DNA from: Methanosarcinales archaeon
GTDB taxonomy: Archaea > Halobacteriota > Syntropharchaeia > Alkanophagales > Methanospirareceae
NCBI GenBank assembly: GCA_030665925.1
Contig: DAOUYX010000008.1
Span: 1-18,107, forward strand
Direction: 5' to 3'
Length of the DNA stretch: 18,107 bases
Below, one piece after another: positions 1 through 5,565 of the stretch; within the stretch, counting starts at the first letter, position 1; each line of letters opens with the position of its first letter. The notes beneath the pieces were generated by a model. It had not been told where the DNA came from and did not search any database. It worked only from the letters and a program-made list of their open reading frames with translations. The translations under genes and the position numbers were made by a program.

Positions 1-148
1 TATGCACACTGATATCTGGCTGGAGATGATAACTCCATTGTTCTACTAATTCCGCTGAAGCTGTTCCCATAACAGGAAACACTGCAAATACCGAAATCAC
101 TAATATCGCTGCAATAAAAATCCTTGTTACTTTTTTTGTAGTATCCAT
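1..148 (-). CDS. Secreted protein, N-terminal fragment (cut by window edge)
   Basis: An open frame on the minus strand starts at an ATG at 148-146 and runs off the left end of the window, giving 49 residues. A strong Shine-Dalgarno AGGAGG (complement of 154-159) lies 5 bases upstream. The N-terminus has a classic signal peptide: MDTTKKVTR, a hydrophobic core (about residues 10-25), then a GTASA|E cleavage-like site near residue 32. The mature part visible (ELVEQWSYHLQPDI) is too short to assign a family. It is transcribed divergently from the membrane protease at 299. The product is probably exported or surface-attached; its function cannot be told from this fragment. Confidence 0.75.
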   Translation of the reverse strand, partial: MDTTKKVTRIFIAAILVISVFAVFPVMGTASAELVEQWSYHLQPDISVH

Positions 149-181
149 TTTTTCCTCCTGTTCTTCTTTACTGCAAAGGGA

Positions 182-190
182 TATATAAAA
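182..190 (-). promoter_or_regulatory. TATA box for the divergent secreted-protein gene
   Basis: On the minus strand the stretch reads GGTTTTATATATCCC, a good archaeal TATA box. It lies about 35-40 bases upstream of the ATG at 148, so transcription would begin only about 10-15 bases before the start codon, just leaving room for the AGGAGG ribosome binding site. Confidence 0.5.
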
Positions 191-242
191 CCTTCGGAAA
201 TATTTTCAGTAAAAAGCAAAATTGCTAAAAGACCCGATTGAT

Positions 243-250
243 TTTATAAA
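243..250 (+). promoter_or_regulatory. TATA box and ribosome binding site for the Lon-like protease
   Basis: TTTATAAA at 243-250 sits about 50 bases upstream of the ATG at 299, predicting a transcript start near 270-275. The leader carries GAGGTGA at 282-288, 10 bases before the ATG. Confidence 0.5.
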
Positions 251-298
251 TTTATAGAATACTTCCCAATATTAGTATATAGAGGTGATAGCTACTTA

Positions 299-1126
299 AT
301 GGACCGTAAAAATGCGATAATCGCCCTACTCGCCGTACTATTGATATTCTGCACCGCAACCTCTTACCTCAGTTATCAACAGCAGCAGCACATGATAGCG
401 GCGCAGGGAGATATTATCGAGAACCTTATCAGTGCTCGTAATGCTGGAAATGCCGGGAGCACGGAAAAACCGGCTTTTATAAACGGTTCAGCAACAGTCA
501 GTAGCTCATGTGCTAATATCGTTGCGGTGCGAAGCGATACCCATTCAGGCGTGATAGGCAAGGTATACGTAGAGCTGAAGGATGGAAATGGGGATGTACT
601 GATCAATACGAACCCGTTTGTCGAGCCGGATACGCAATATTCGGTACGAGAAGCGGTAGCAATTGCGGAGAACTTCACGAATGTAAACGTCTCGAATAAA
701 GACATCATCGTCTCTTTTGCTATAAATGGCACGTTGATCGGCGGTCCGTCAGCCGGAGCTGCTACTACCGTTGCCACTATCGCTGCGATTGAAGGCACTC
801 AAGTAAGGCAAGACGTTGCTATTACCGGCACGATCGAGGAGGGAGGCTACATAGGACAGGTAGGCGGGGTATTTGACAAGGCAGTGGCAGCGGAGAAGAA
901 CGGTATGACACTTTTCCTGGTGCCGAACGGTCAGAAGAAAGTGATTTATTACGAGCAGCAAACAGAAGAGCGAGATATATTTGGATTCACGTTTACGCGG
1001 GTCTATTACACCCCAAAAGAGATTGACCTCGGCGAGTATATGGAAGGAACGATGGACGTGGAGGAAGTATCAACAATTGGTGAAGCTGTAACGTACATGA
1101 TCGCGGAATATGATTTTATAATTTAG
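299..1126 (+). CDS. Membrane-anchored archaeal Lon-type serine protease (S16 family, no ATPase domain)
   Basis: The 275-residue product has one N-terminal hydrophobic segment (residues about 6-23) that acts as signal anchor, then a short linker and a Lon-type proteolytic domain (about 70-270). The catalytic pair is visible: Ser151 in GGPSAG and Lys194 in VGGVFDKAVAA. The 43-residue gap equals that between the Ser and Lys of bacterial Lon, which supports the assignment. There is no AAA+ domain, unlike LonA/LonB. This matches the archaeal 'serine protease' group COG1750, whose substrates are not known to me. The protease domain is probably outside the cytoplasm, judging from the anchor with few positive charges after it, but topology is an inference. 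The ATG at 299 is chosen because of the GAGGTGA at 282-288. The gene stands alone between a divergent secreted-protein gene and gar1. Confidence 0.85.
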   Translation: MDRKNAIIALLAVLLIFCTATSYLSYQQQQHMIAAQGDIIENLISARNAGNAGSTEKPAFINGSATVSSSCANIVAVRSDTHSGVIGKVYVELKDGNGDVLINTNPFVEPDTQYSVREAVAIAENFTNVNVSNKDIIVSFAINGTLIGGPSAGAATTVATIAAIEGTQVRQDVAITGTIEEGGYIGQVGGVFDKAVAAEKNGMTLFLVPNGQKKVIYYEQQTEERDIFGFTFTRVYYTPKEIDLGEYMEGTMDVEEVSTIGEAVTYMIAEYDFII

Positions 1127-1188
1127 ATTCCTTCGGGACAACTCTTGATATGCTCATTCTGAGAGATAGATAAAAATATTCCGTAAAC

Positions 1189-1197
1189 TTTATATAT
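1189..1197 (+). promoter_or_regulatory. TATA box of gar1-tfb, leaderless spacing
   Basis: TTTATATAT, preceded by the BRE-like GTAAAC, lies 27 bases before the gar1 ATG at 1224. Archaeal transcription normally starts about 25 bases past TATA, so the mRNA should begin at or within a few bases of the start codon. No Shine-Dalgarno motif is present before this ATG, which agrees with a leaderless transcript. Confidence 0.65.
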
Positions 1198-1223
1198 CCG
1201 TCTTGTGAACTTTACTCTCACTG

Positions 1224-1481
1224 ATGAAAAAGAAGGTTAAGGAAAGAGGGCTGGGTATGGTACTTCACGTCGTGGATAAAAAATTGATTGTGAGGAGCGG
1301 TAAGCTAAAAGTAAAGCGGGTGATCAATTCTATAGCCGTAACAGAGGATAAAAGGGAGATCGGAAAAGTTTACGATATTTTTGGACCTGTTAATCGTCCT
1401 TACGTAGGTATAAGGGTATTTGAAGGGATAAAAGAAGGGGAGCTGAAAAAGCTCGCACATAAAAAATTATACGTTCTCTAG
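1224..1481 (+). CDS. gar1: H/ACA ribonucleoprotein protein Gar1
   Basis: This 85-residue protein has the Gar1/Naf1 beta-barrel signature: a GMVLHVVDKKLIVRSG strand pair near the N-terminus and IGKVYDIFGPVNRPY at residues 46-60, the most conserved Gar1 motif. Gar1 binds Cbf5 and promotes substrate turnover in the H/ACA RNP that makes pseudouridine in rRNA. The basic N-terminal residues (KKKVKERG) are normal for archaeal Gar1. The start at 1224 is supported by the leaderless promoter spacing; an in-frame ATG at residue 12 would cut into the first conserved strand. The next gene, tfb, begins a few bases after the stop. Adjacency of gar1 and a TFB gene is common in Euryarchaeota, so the pair is probably co-transcribed. 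Confidence 0.85.
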   Translation: MKKKVKERGLGMVLHVVDKKLIVRSGKLKVKRVINSIAVTEDKREIGKVYDIFGPVNRPYVGIRVFEGIKEGELKKLAHKKLYVL

Positions 1482-1506
1482 TAGATTGATTGAGGTGAAG
1501 AAGGGG

Positions 1507-2202
1507 ATGCCCGAAAAGAATGGCGCAGAAAGCGTTGGAGAGGCGCGGAGGAGATCAGAAGCAGATAGAGAACGTTTACAGAGGCTTAGCGAACGTCAAC
1601 GACGGAAAAGAATAAGTAACGCAATCGGGAAGCAGCGTTTACACGCGCAAGATGAGATAGACCGATTGTCGTCATTGCTTTCTATGCCAGAGCAAACGAG
1701 AGAAGGCAGCATGGCAATATACCGTGACGCGTGGGAGCATGATCTGATTCACGGACGTTCAATAGAGAAGATACTGGCGGCGTCTATCTACATGGCGTGT
1801 CGCACACATAATGTGCCGAGAACGCTTGACGAGATAGAAAATGCGACTAAGGTGGGACGGAAGGATATAATAAAGACCGCCAAGTTATTGACAAATAGGC
1901 TCGGGATGAAGCTTGCTCCCACGTCCCCTCTGGCGTATGTGAGCAGATTTTGCGCTAAATTAAATCTGGAGAAGCGTGTAGAGGAACGTGCGCGTGAGAT
2001 AATAAATGAGGCGTTAGAAAAGGATATAACAAGTGGCAGAGGCCCTACGGGCATAGCGGCGTCGGCGATTTACATCGCGGCGATCTTATGTGACGATAGG
2101 AAGACGCAAAAAGATGTTGCGGAAGCTACGGGTGTCACGGAAGTGACGTTACGCGTGCGGTACAAAGAGTTAGCAAGAGAATTAGGAATAATCGTAGAGT
2201 AG
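1507..2202 (+). CDS. tfb: TFB-family (TFIIB-like) factor lacking the zinc ribbon
   Basis: The product has the two cyclin-fold repeats of transcription factor B. Repeat 1 spans about residues 40-135 (with HGRSIEKILAASIYMACR and NVPRTLDEI), and repeat 2 spans about 140-231 (with SGRGPTGIAASAIYIAA and a TGVTEVTLRVRYKEL recognition helix). In archaea this core binds TBP-DNA and the BRE. Full TFB is about 300-330 residues and begins with a Cys4 zinc ribbon plus B-reader that contact RNA polymerase. Here the frame opens only after the gar1 stop and the 231 residues contain three scattered cysteines (98, 149, 195), so ribbon and reader are absent. A charged, probably coiled N-terminus (residues 1-40, many Arg/Glu) replaces them. 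I start at ATG 1507 because GAGGTGA (1492-1498) lies 8 bases upstream; a TTG at 1486 would add seven residues. Confidence 0.8.
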   Translation: MPEKNGAESVGEARRRSEADRERLQRLSERQRRKRISNAIGKQRLHAQDEIDRLSSLLSMPEQTREGSMAIYRDAWEHDLIHGRSIEKILAASIYMACRTHNVPRTLDEIENATKVGRKDIIKTAKLLTNRLGMKLAPTSPLAYVSRFCAKLNLEKRVEERAREIINEALEKDITSGRGPTGIAASAIYIAAILCDDRKTQKDVAEATGVTEVTLRVRYKELARELGIIVE

Positions 2203-2225
2203 ACAGACTCTTATAGCGGTTTTGA

Positions 2226-2245
2226 AATACAATACAATACAATAC
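2226..2245 (+). repeat. Short tandem repeat (AATAC)x4
   Basis: Four perfect copies of the pentamer AATAC lie 24 bases after the tfb stop. This is a small microsatellite-like tract in the tfb-hisA gap; no function is evident. Confidence 0.85.
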
Positions 2246-2261
2246 AAGAAAATAAATTATT

Positions 2262-2340
2262 GACACAGATTAACACAGATGATAAAAATCAACAATGTCA
2301 AACTTAAATAAGTCCGCGTAAATCAGTGTAAATCAGTGTC
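2262..2340. repeat. Imperfect inverted repeat of the CACAGATTAACACAGAT type
   Basis: The left arm GACACAGATTAACACAGAT (2262-2280) and the reverse complement of the right arm (2322-2340), GACACTGATTTACACTGAT, agree at 16 of 19 positions. Each arm is itself a direct repeat of a 9-10 base unit (ACACAGAT twice; AATCAGTGT twice). The intervening 41 bases are AT-rich apart from TCCGCGT. The element ends about 5 bases before the hisA TATA-like sequence. Confidence 0.75.
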
Positions 2341-2374
2341 TTAACATAAATATCTACTAAACTAACTAAGCTCT

Positions 2375-3148
2375 ATGAAACTGAGCAGATCGGATAGGAC
2401 GTTTGAAGTAATCCCTGCGGTAGACTTGAAGGGTGGTAGATGCGTCCAACTGCGGCAGGGTAAAAAAGAAGACGTGATATTCTCTTCGGTTGAGGACCCC
2501 GTTGAGATAGCGAAAAAATGGGTGACGCAGGGTGCGAGCAGATTGCATATAATCGATCTGGATGCGGCGTTACAAGAAAAGCAGAATAATTTTGAGGTGG
2601 TTAAATGCATCGCCGAGTCCGAAGGCGTGCGGGGGAAAGCAAAGATTCAGGTGGGTGGAGGAATCAGGTCTTACGAAGTGGCGGTTAAGTTGCTCGAGAT
2701 CGCCACGGGCGTAGAAGTAGATAGAATAATATTTGGGACTGCTGCGCTGAAATCACCGCAGCTCATTGAGAACGTGGCGGATGAGTTCTCTTCCGAACGG
2801 GTAATGGTTGCGTTGGACGTGATAAAGGGCAAAGTGGCGATAGACGGGTGGCGAGAGGTAACGGGGGTGGATGCAACAGAAGCGGCGAAGCATGCAGAGA
2901 GGATAGGTGCAGGTAGTCTGCTGTTTACGAACGTAGACGTCGAAGGTTTGATGACGGGCATAGAGCCAGGAATTATAGAGGAGTTCGTAAGTTCGGTGAA
3001 CGTCCCTGTGGTAATCGCCGGGGGAGTAAGCAGTGTGGAGGATGTGCTGCGAATAAAAGACGCGGGCGCAAGCGGAGTGGTAATAGGGAGCGCATTGTAT
3101 AAGGGTAAAATCGATTTTAACGATTTAATGAAGAGATTCCACGATTAA
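2375..3148 (+). CDS. hisA: Phosphoribosylformimino-AICAR ribotide isomerase (HisA)
   Basis: HisA catalyses the Amadori rearrangement of ProFAR to PRFAR, the fourth step of histidine biosynthesis, in the cytosol. The 257-residue sequence is a complete beta/alpha barrel: VIPAVDLKGGRCVQL at the first strand with catalytic Asp17, QVGGGIR (92-98) for the first phosphate site, ALDVIKGKVAIDGW with the second catalytic Asp148, TNVDVEGLMTG (185-195), and VIAGGVSS plus VIGSALYKG for the second phosphate site. HisA rather than HisF is indicated by the GW after the second Asp and by the AVDLKGG start. The length is slightly above the usual 240-245, with a small extra stretch around residues 108-116. No Shine-Dalgarno is seen before ATG 2375; an AT-rich TAAATAT (2347-2353) at leaderless distance is the likely TATA. 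No other his gene is in the window. Confidence 0.95.
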   Translation: MKLSRSDRTFEVIPAVDLKGGRCVQLRQGKKEDVIFSSVEDPVEIAKKWVTQGASRLHIIDLDAALQEKQNNFEVVKCIAESEGVRGKAKIQVGGGIRSYEVAVKLLEIATGVEVDRIIFGTAALKSPQLIENVADEFSSERVMVALDVIKGKVAIDGWREVTGVDATEAAKHAERIGAGSLLFTNVDVEGLMTGIEPGIIEEFVSSVNVPVVIAGGVSSVEDVLRIKDAGASGVVIGSALYKGKIDFNDLMKRFHD

Positions 3149-3229
3149 AACTTTCTTTGAAAGGAAACTTGACCAAAGAAATAAGTCTTTCTTTGCCCCT
3201 TTTCATTTCTTTCTTTCTTAGCACAGGTT

Positions 3230-3281
3230 CTTTCTTTTGAACGGCTTCGCCGTTCCATTGCTTTAGCAATGTGAAAGAAAG
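3230..3281 (-). other. Structured sequence directly after tRNA-Asn (two hairpins within an outer stem)
   Basis: Starting 6 bases past the tRNA 3' end on the minus strand, CTTTCTTTC and AAAAGAAAG (3273-3281 and 3230-3238) can pair over 8 bases. They enclose two perfect hairpins: CATTGCT/AGCAATG (3256-3271) and GAACGGC-GAA-GCCGTTC (3239-3255). The latter contains GCGAAGC, a sequence known to form an unusually stable mini-hairpin. It lies between convergent hisA and the tRNA, so it could act as terminator, processing signal, small RNA or mobile repeat; the sequence does not decide. Confidence 0.5.
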
Positions 3282-3286
3282 TGTAG

Positions 3287-3359
3287 CGCCGCCGACAGGA
3301 CTCGAACCTGTGACAAGCCGGTTAACAGCCGGGCACTCTACCAACTGAGTTACGGCGGC
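3287..3359 (-). tRNA. tRNA-Asn (anticodon GUU)
   Basis: Read on the minus strand this folds as a full cloverleaf of 73 nt. The acceptor stem is GCCGCCG/CGGCGGC, the D stem ACTC/GAGT with an AGTTGGTA loop, the anticodon loop CTGTTAA with GTT at positions 34-36, and the T stem ACAGG/CCTGT with loop TTCGAGT. The discriminator base is G and CCA is not encoded. No intron is present. The outermost pair of the anticodon stem (27-43) is C-C in my alignment, so that stem has four good pairs. A TATA box lies about 45 bases upstream. Confidence 0.95.
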
Positions 3360-3402
3360 ATTCGCAATTCAGCACTGCCTTCTACTCTATCTCTTTGATT
3401 GG

Positions 3403-3410
3403 TATTTAAA
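3403..3410 (-). promoter_or_regulatory. TATA box for tRNA-Asn
   Basis: On the minus strand TTTAAATA stands 44 bases upstream of the mature tRNA 5' end, predicting a primary transcript with a leader of roughly 18 bases that RNase P would remove. Confidence 0.5.
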
Positions 3411-3490
3411 AGGTTTTTTTCAGGTGTGTCTCCCGTGAAAAATACGTTCTGGCGATTGTTTGTGACCGGAACCCTCTGCTAAAAAAGGTT

Positions 3491-4069
3491 TCAGTCCAGT
3501 TCATTCAACCCGTAACCAAACCGCTTCAATTTAGCTTTCCCACGTTCGAGCATGAAATTCGCCTTTGGCAGGATAAAATCCAGATATTCCTCGCTGCAAA
3601 ACATTACGTCATCCGAAGCCAACGGCACGTCCATCCTTTCCGTGCTCATCAGCTCCACCATCACTTTTCCATCATCCTTTGCAATCGCCTTTATACCGCT
3701 GTATTTAAATCCCGATTCAATTGCGATCCGCAGCAACGCCGTCGCCTTCTCTAAACTTCTGCACGCCACGTGCAATATCGGCGATTGCGCTATTAACCAT
3801 ACCTCGCCTTTTATGTGTGGCGTGGCGTCGCTCATCGCCTCTAACACTTCCGCCTTCCTTACCCGGCGATGCCACTTACCAATAAACCTCGCTTCTTGCT
3901 TGGCACCTATTTCAGGTAACCAAATCAAAGCTATCCTGCCTGAGCAACTGCTCGTTGTGAAGAACCCGTCACGGCGGTTTATCTTCTCGAGTATCCCCTT
4001 TACTTCTTCGTCTGCTCCCCGTATCCGCAGTCTCTCAAGCGCCCGCTTCTTCTGCTCCTCAAACGTCAA
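3491..4069 (-). CDS. taw3: tRNA(Phe) wybutosine methyltransferase Taw3 (TYW3 family)
   Basis: Taw3/TYW3 is the SAM-dependent enzyme that N4-methylates the wyosine intermediate at G37 of tRNA-Phe. The 192-residue product has the family hallmarks: a helical N-terminus, TTSSCSGRI at residues 38-46, KWHR at about 65-68, an HVACRSLEKA motif in the middle, and a SGIKAI segment followed by the MVELMSTERMDVPL strand pair. The length is normal for archaeal homologues. The start is a TTG at 4069-4067; the frame upstream reaches TAA with no ATG, and GGGGGA 8-10 bases upstream is a weak ribosome site. It is transcribed divergently from the antiporter operon and shares a 104-base promoter region with it. 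Confidence 0.9.
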   Translation of the reverse strand: MTFEEQKKRALERLRIRGADEEVKGILEKINRRDGFFTTSSCSGRIALIWLPEIGAKQEARFIGKWHRRVRKAEVLEAMSDATPHIKGEVWLIAQSPILHVACRSLEKATALLRIAIESGFKYSGIKAIAKDDGKVMVELMSTERMDVPLASDDVMFCSEEYLDFILPKANFMLERGKAKLKRFGYGLNELD

Positions 4070-4115
4070 GTTGTGTAATCCCCCGGTGCTATTAACTTTC
4101 TTTTATCCATTTTTA

Positions 4116-4132
4116 TTCGGAACAATTCCGAA
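4116..4132. promoter_or_regulatory. Perfect dyad TTCGGAA-CAA-TTCCGAA, candidate operator
   Basis: Two 7-base arms in perfect inverted repeat are separated by 3 bases. The right arm abuts the TTATTTAT that is the likely TATA of the antiporter operon, so it covers the BRE position. The dyad also lies upstream of the divergent taw3. A protein bound here could block or assist TFB for the antiporter operon; the regulator is unknown. Confidence 0.5.
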
Positions 4133-4141
4133 AGTTATTTA
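4133..4141 (+). promoter_or_regulatory. Probable TATA box of the antiporter operon
   Basis: GTTATTTATG is the best TATA-like sequence ahead of mrpF. It is 33 bases before the ATG at 4174, predicting a start near 4163-4168 and an almost leaderless first gene, in agreement with the weak ribosome site (AGGTAAG) there. Confidence 0.4.
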
Positions 4142-4173
4142 TGTTACCTCAATAATAGGTAAGAAGCAGACAG

Positions 4174-4443
4174 ATGATAGAAACATTCCTCGCTATCGGG
4201 ATGGTAATTATATTCACGATATTGCTATCTCTATACCGGTTGGTTCTCGGACCGGGTGTATTTAACCAAATTGCAGCTTCTAATGTGATAGGGACAAAAG
4301 TAATCGTTCTTTTAGTCGTCATAGGCTTTATATTTGAAAGACCCATGTTCATTGACATCTCGCTTCTTTATGCAGCATTAAATTTCATTGCCACCTTACT
4401 TATGGCCAGATATTTAGAGAGGGGGGAGATATGCAAGGCGTAG
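4174..4443 (+). CDS. mrpF: Mrp-type antiporter subunit F (MrpF/MnhF/MbhB)
   Basis: This 89-residue three-TM protein has the MrpF signature: a first TM, then YRLVLGPGVFNQIAASNVIGT, and a last TM preceded by FIDISLLYAALNFIATLL. MrpF is a small membrane subunit of the Mrp Na+/H+ antiporter and of the sodium module of Mbh-type hydrogenases. Size and topology are normal. It is the first gene of the co-directional block and overlaps the next gene by 13 bases, so translation is probably coupled. Confidence 0.9.
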   Translation: MIETFLAIGMVIIFTILLSLYRLVLGPGVFNQIAASNVIGTKVIVLLVVIGFIFERPMFIDISLLYAALNFIATLLMARYLERGEICKA

Positions 4444-4745
4444 ATATAATAGCGACGGTATTCATGGCTGGGGGAGCTTTCTTTATGATTACCGGAGCGG
4501 CGGGATTATTACGATTCCCGGACTTTTATACGAGGTTACATGCCACCGGGAAGTGCGATACGCTCGGGGAGGTTCTCATAATAGTTGGCTGTATGATTTA
4601 CCAGGGCTGGTCTTTTCTGACCCTAAAACTTCTCTTCCTCTCTCTTTTCATTTTCATCGTTAACCCCACGGGCACGCACGCAATAATGAAAGCTGCGTAT
4701 GTCACCGGCTTGAAGCCGTGGAAGAAGGGTGAGGCAAGGAGGTGA
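4431..4745 (+). CDS. mrpG: Mrp-type antiporter subunit G (MrpG/MnhG/MbhC)
   Basis: The 104-residue, three-TM product carries the near-invariant MrpG motif RFPDFYTRLHATGKCDTLGE (residues 28-47) and NPTGTHAI (78-85). MrpG packs with MrpE and MrpF in the sodium-translocating part of the complex. A GGGGGGAGA stretch just inside the end of mrpF serves as ribosome site. The gene ends in a short basic tail (PWKKGEARR). The F-G-E order is that of the archaeal Mbh family; the classical bacterial order ends E-F-G. Confidence 0.9.
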   Translation: MQGVDIIATVFMAGGAFFMITGAAGLLRFPDFYTRLHATGKCDTLGEVLIIVGCMIYQGWSFLTLKLLFLSLFIFIVNPTGTHAIMKAAYVTGLKPWKKGEARR

Positions 4746-4755
4746 ATGAATAGAC

Positions 4756-5289
4756 ATGGGCTTTAAATCTAAAGGTGAAAAGGCATTTTCAATGATTGTA
4801 ACTTTTTGTGCCATGTTCATATTCTGGGTGCTCTTATCCGCCTGGATTATTTATATCCCCCAGCATTACGATCTTATTGAAATATCAAAAGGTATAATCT
4901 GCGCATTAATCGTTACACTCATCTCACACGAACTATTAGTCTCGAAAAGGGGTGAGAAGGTGCTTTTGAAAACTCTCAGGTTGATTCCTTACCTCGGGTG
5001 GGAATTGTGGCAGATAGTATTGGCGACCTTTGACGTCGCATACCGCGTTATACATCCGAAGATGCCGATAGACCCAAGGATAATAGAATTTGAAACAACG
5101 TTAAGAAGCGACTTTGCACTCACCACCTTAGCCAATTCCATCACTTTAACTCCGGGAACGATAACAATACTGGTGAAGCCGGAGACGGGCAAATTTTGGG
5201 TTCACGCATTAGCTGAGAAGCCCGCAGACGCCCTATTGGTGGATAAGACAATGCAAAGGAAAGTAGCACATGTGTATATGGAGGAGTAA
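4756..5289 (+). CDS. mrpE: Mrp-type antiporter subunit E (MrpE/MnhE/MbhA)
   Basis: This 177-residue protein has two or three N-terminal TM segments (about residues 12-33 and 42-61) and a cytoplasmic C-terminal domain with the diagnostic NSITLTPGTI at residues 127-136 followed by a WVHAL strand. These are the marks of the MrpE family. A strong AGGAGGTGA (4738-4746) overlaps the mrpG stop; the ATG at 4756 follows it by 9 bases. An ATG at 4746 gives only a short frame and is rejected. Confidence 0.9.
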   Translation: MGFKSKGEKAFSMIVTFCAMFIFWVLLSAWIIYIPQHYDLIEISKGIICALIVTLISHELLVSKRGEKVLLKTLRLIPYLGWELWQIVLATFDVAYRVIHPKMPIDPRIIEFETTLRSDFALTTLANSITLTPGTITILVKPETGKFWVHALAEKPADALLVDKTMQRKVAHVYMEE

Positions 5290-5319
5290 ATAAAAAAACA
5301 AAAAGGGGGTATAAAATAA

Positions 5320-5565
5320 ATGATAATTCCGCTTGACCTTGCACTGTTGTTTTTCATTGTTGTAATCGCAATAGCAGCGATAACGACGAAGGACCTTTTA
5401 GCCGCGATTGTACTTCTCAGCGCTTATAGTTTCTTGATGGCTTGTGTGTGGGTGGAAATGAATTCGGTGGATGTAGGGTTTACCGAAGCTGCTATCGGCG
5501 CCGGTGTAACAACCGCTTTCATGATTGCCGCTTTGTCAAGGACAGCGAGGTGGGAGGAGAAATGA
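5320..5565 (+). CDS. MbhD-like subunit (DUF4040; equals part of MrpA C-terminus)
   Basis: The 81-residue, three-TM protein contains SVDVGFTEAAIGAGVTTAF (residues 49-67), the typical motif of MbhD/DUF4040 (usually DVAxTEAAVGAGxxTxL). In bacterial Mrp this segment is fused into the C-terminal half of MrpA; in archaeal Mbh-type modules it is separate, as here. The Glu and Asp of this motif belong to the predicted ion path at the MrpA-MrpF interface. A GGGGGT ribosome site lies about 12 bases before ATG 5320. It overlaps the next gene by ATGA. Confidence 0.85.
   Translation: MIIPLDLALLFFIVVIAIAAITTKDLLAAIVLLSAYSFLMACVWVEMNSVDVGFTEAAIGAGVTTAFMIAALSRTARWEEK

Noticed and set aside
376..798. 140-codon minus-strand frame
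   Set aside because: Antisense shadow of the Lon-like protease, whose catalytic motifs are in the plus frame.
2226..2340. CRISPR array
   Set aside because: The repeats are 5 and 9-10 bases without regular spacers.
3117..3344. 75-codon minus-strand frame with PAVNRLVTGSSPVGGA
   Set aside because: The first part is the translated tRNA-Asn itself, a well-known false protein; the rest covers the repeat region and the end of hisA.
3552..4265. 237-codon plus-strand frame
   Set aside because: It is antisense to taw3, which has clear family motifs, and overlaps the mrpF start; no ribosome site or known motif.
5442..5561. Upstream extension of the MbhE-like frame
   Set aside because: It lies within the MbhD gene in another frame; the ATG at 5562 has a ribosome site and the usual ATGA overlap.
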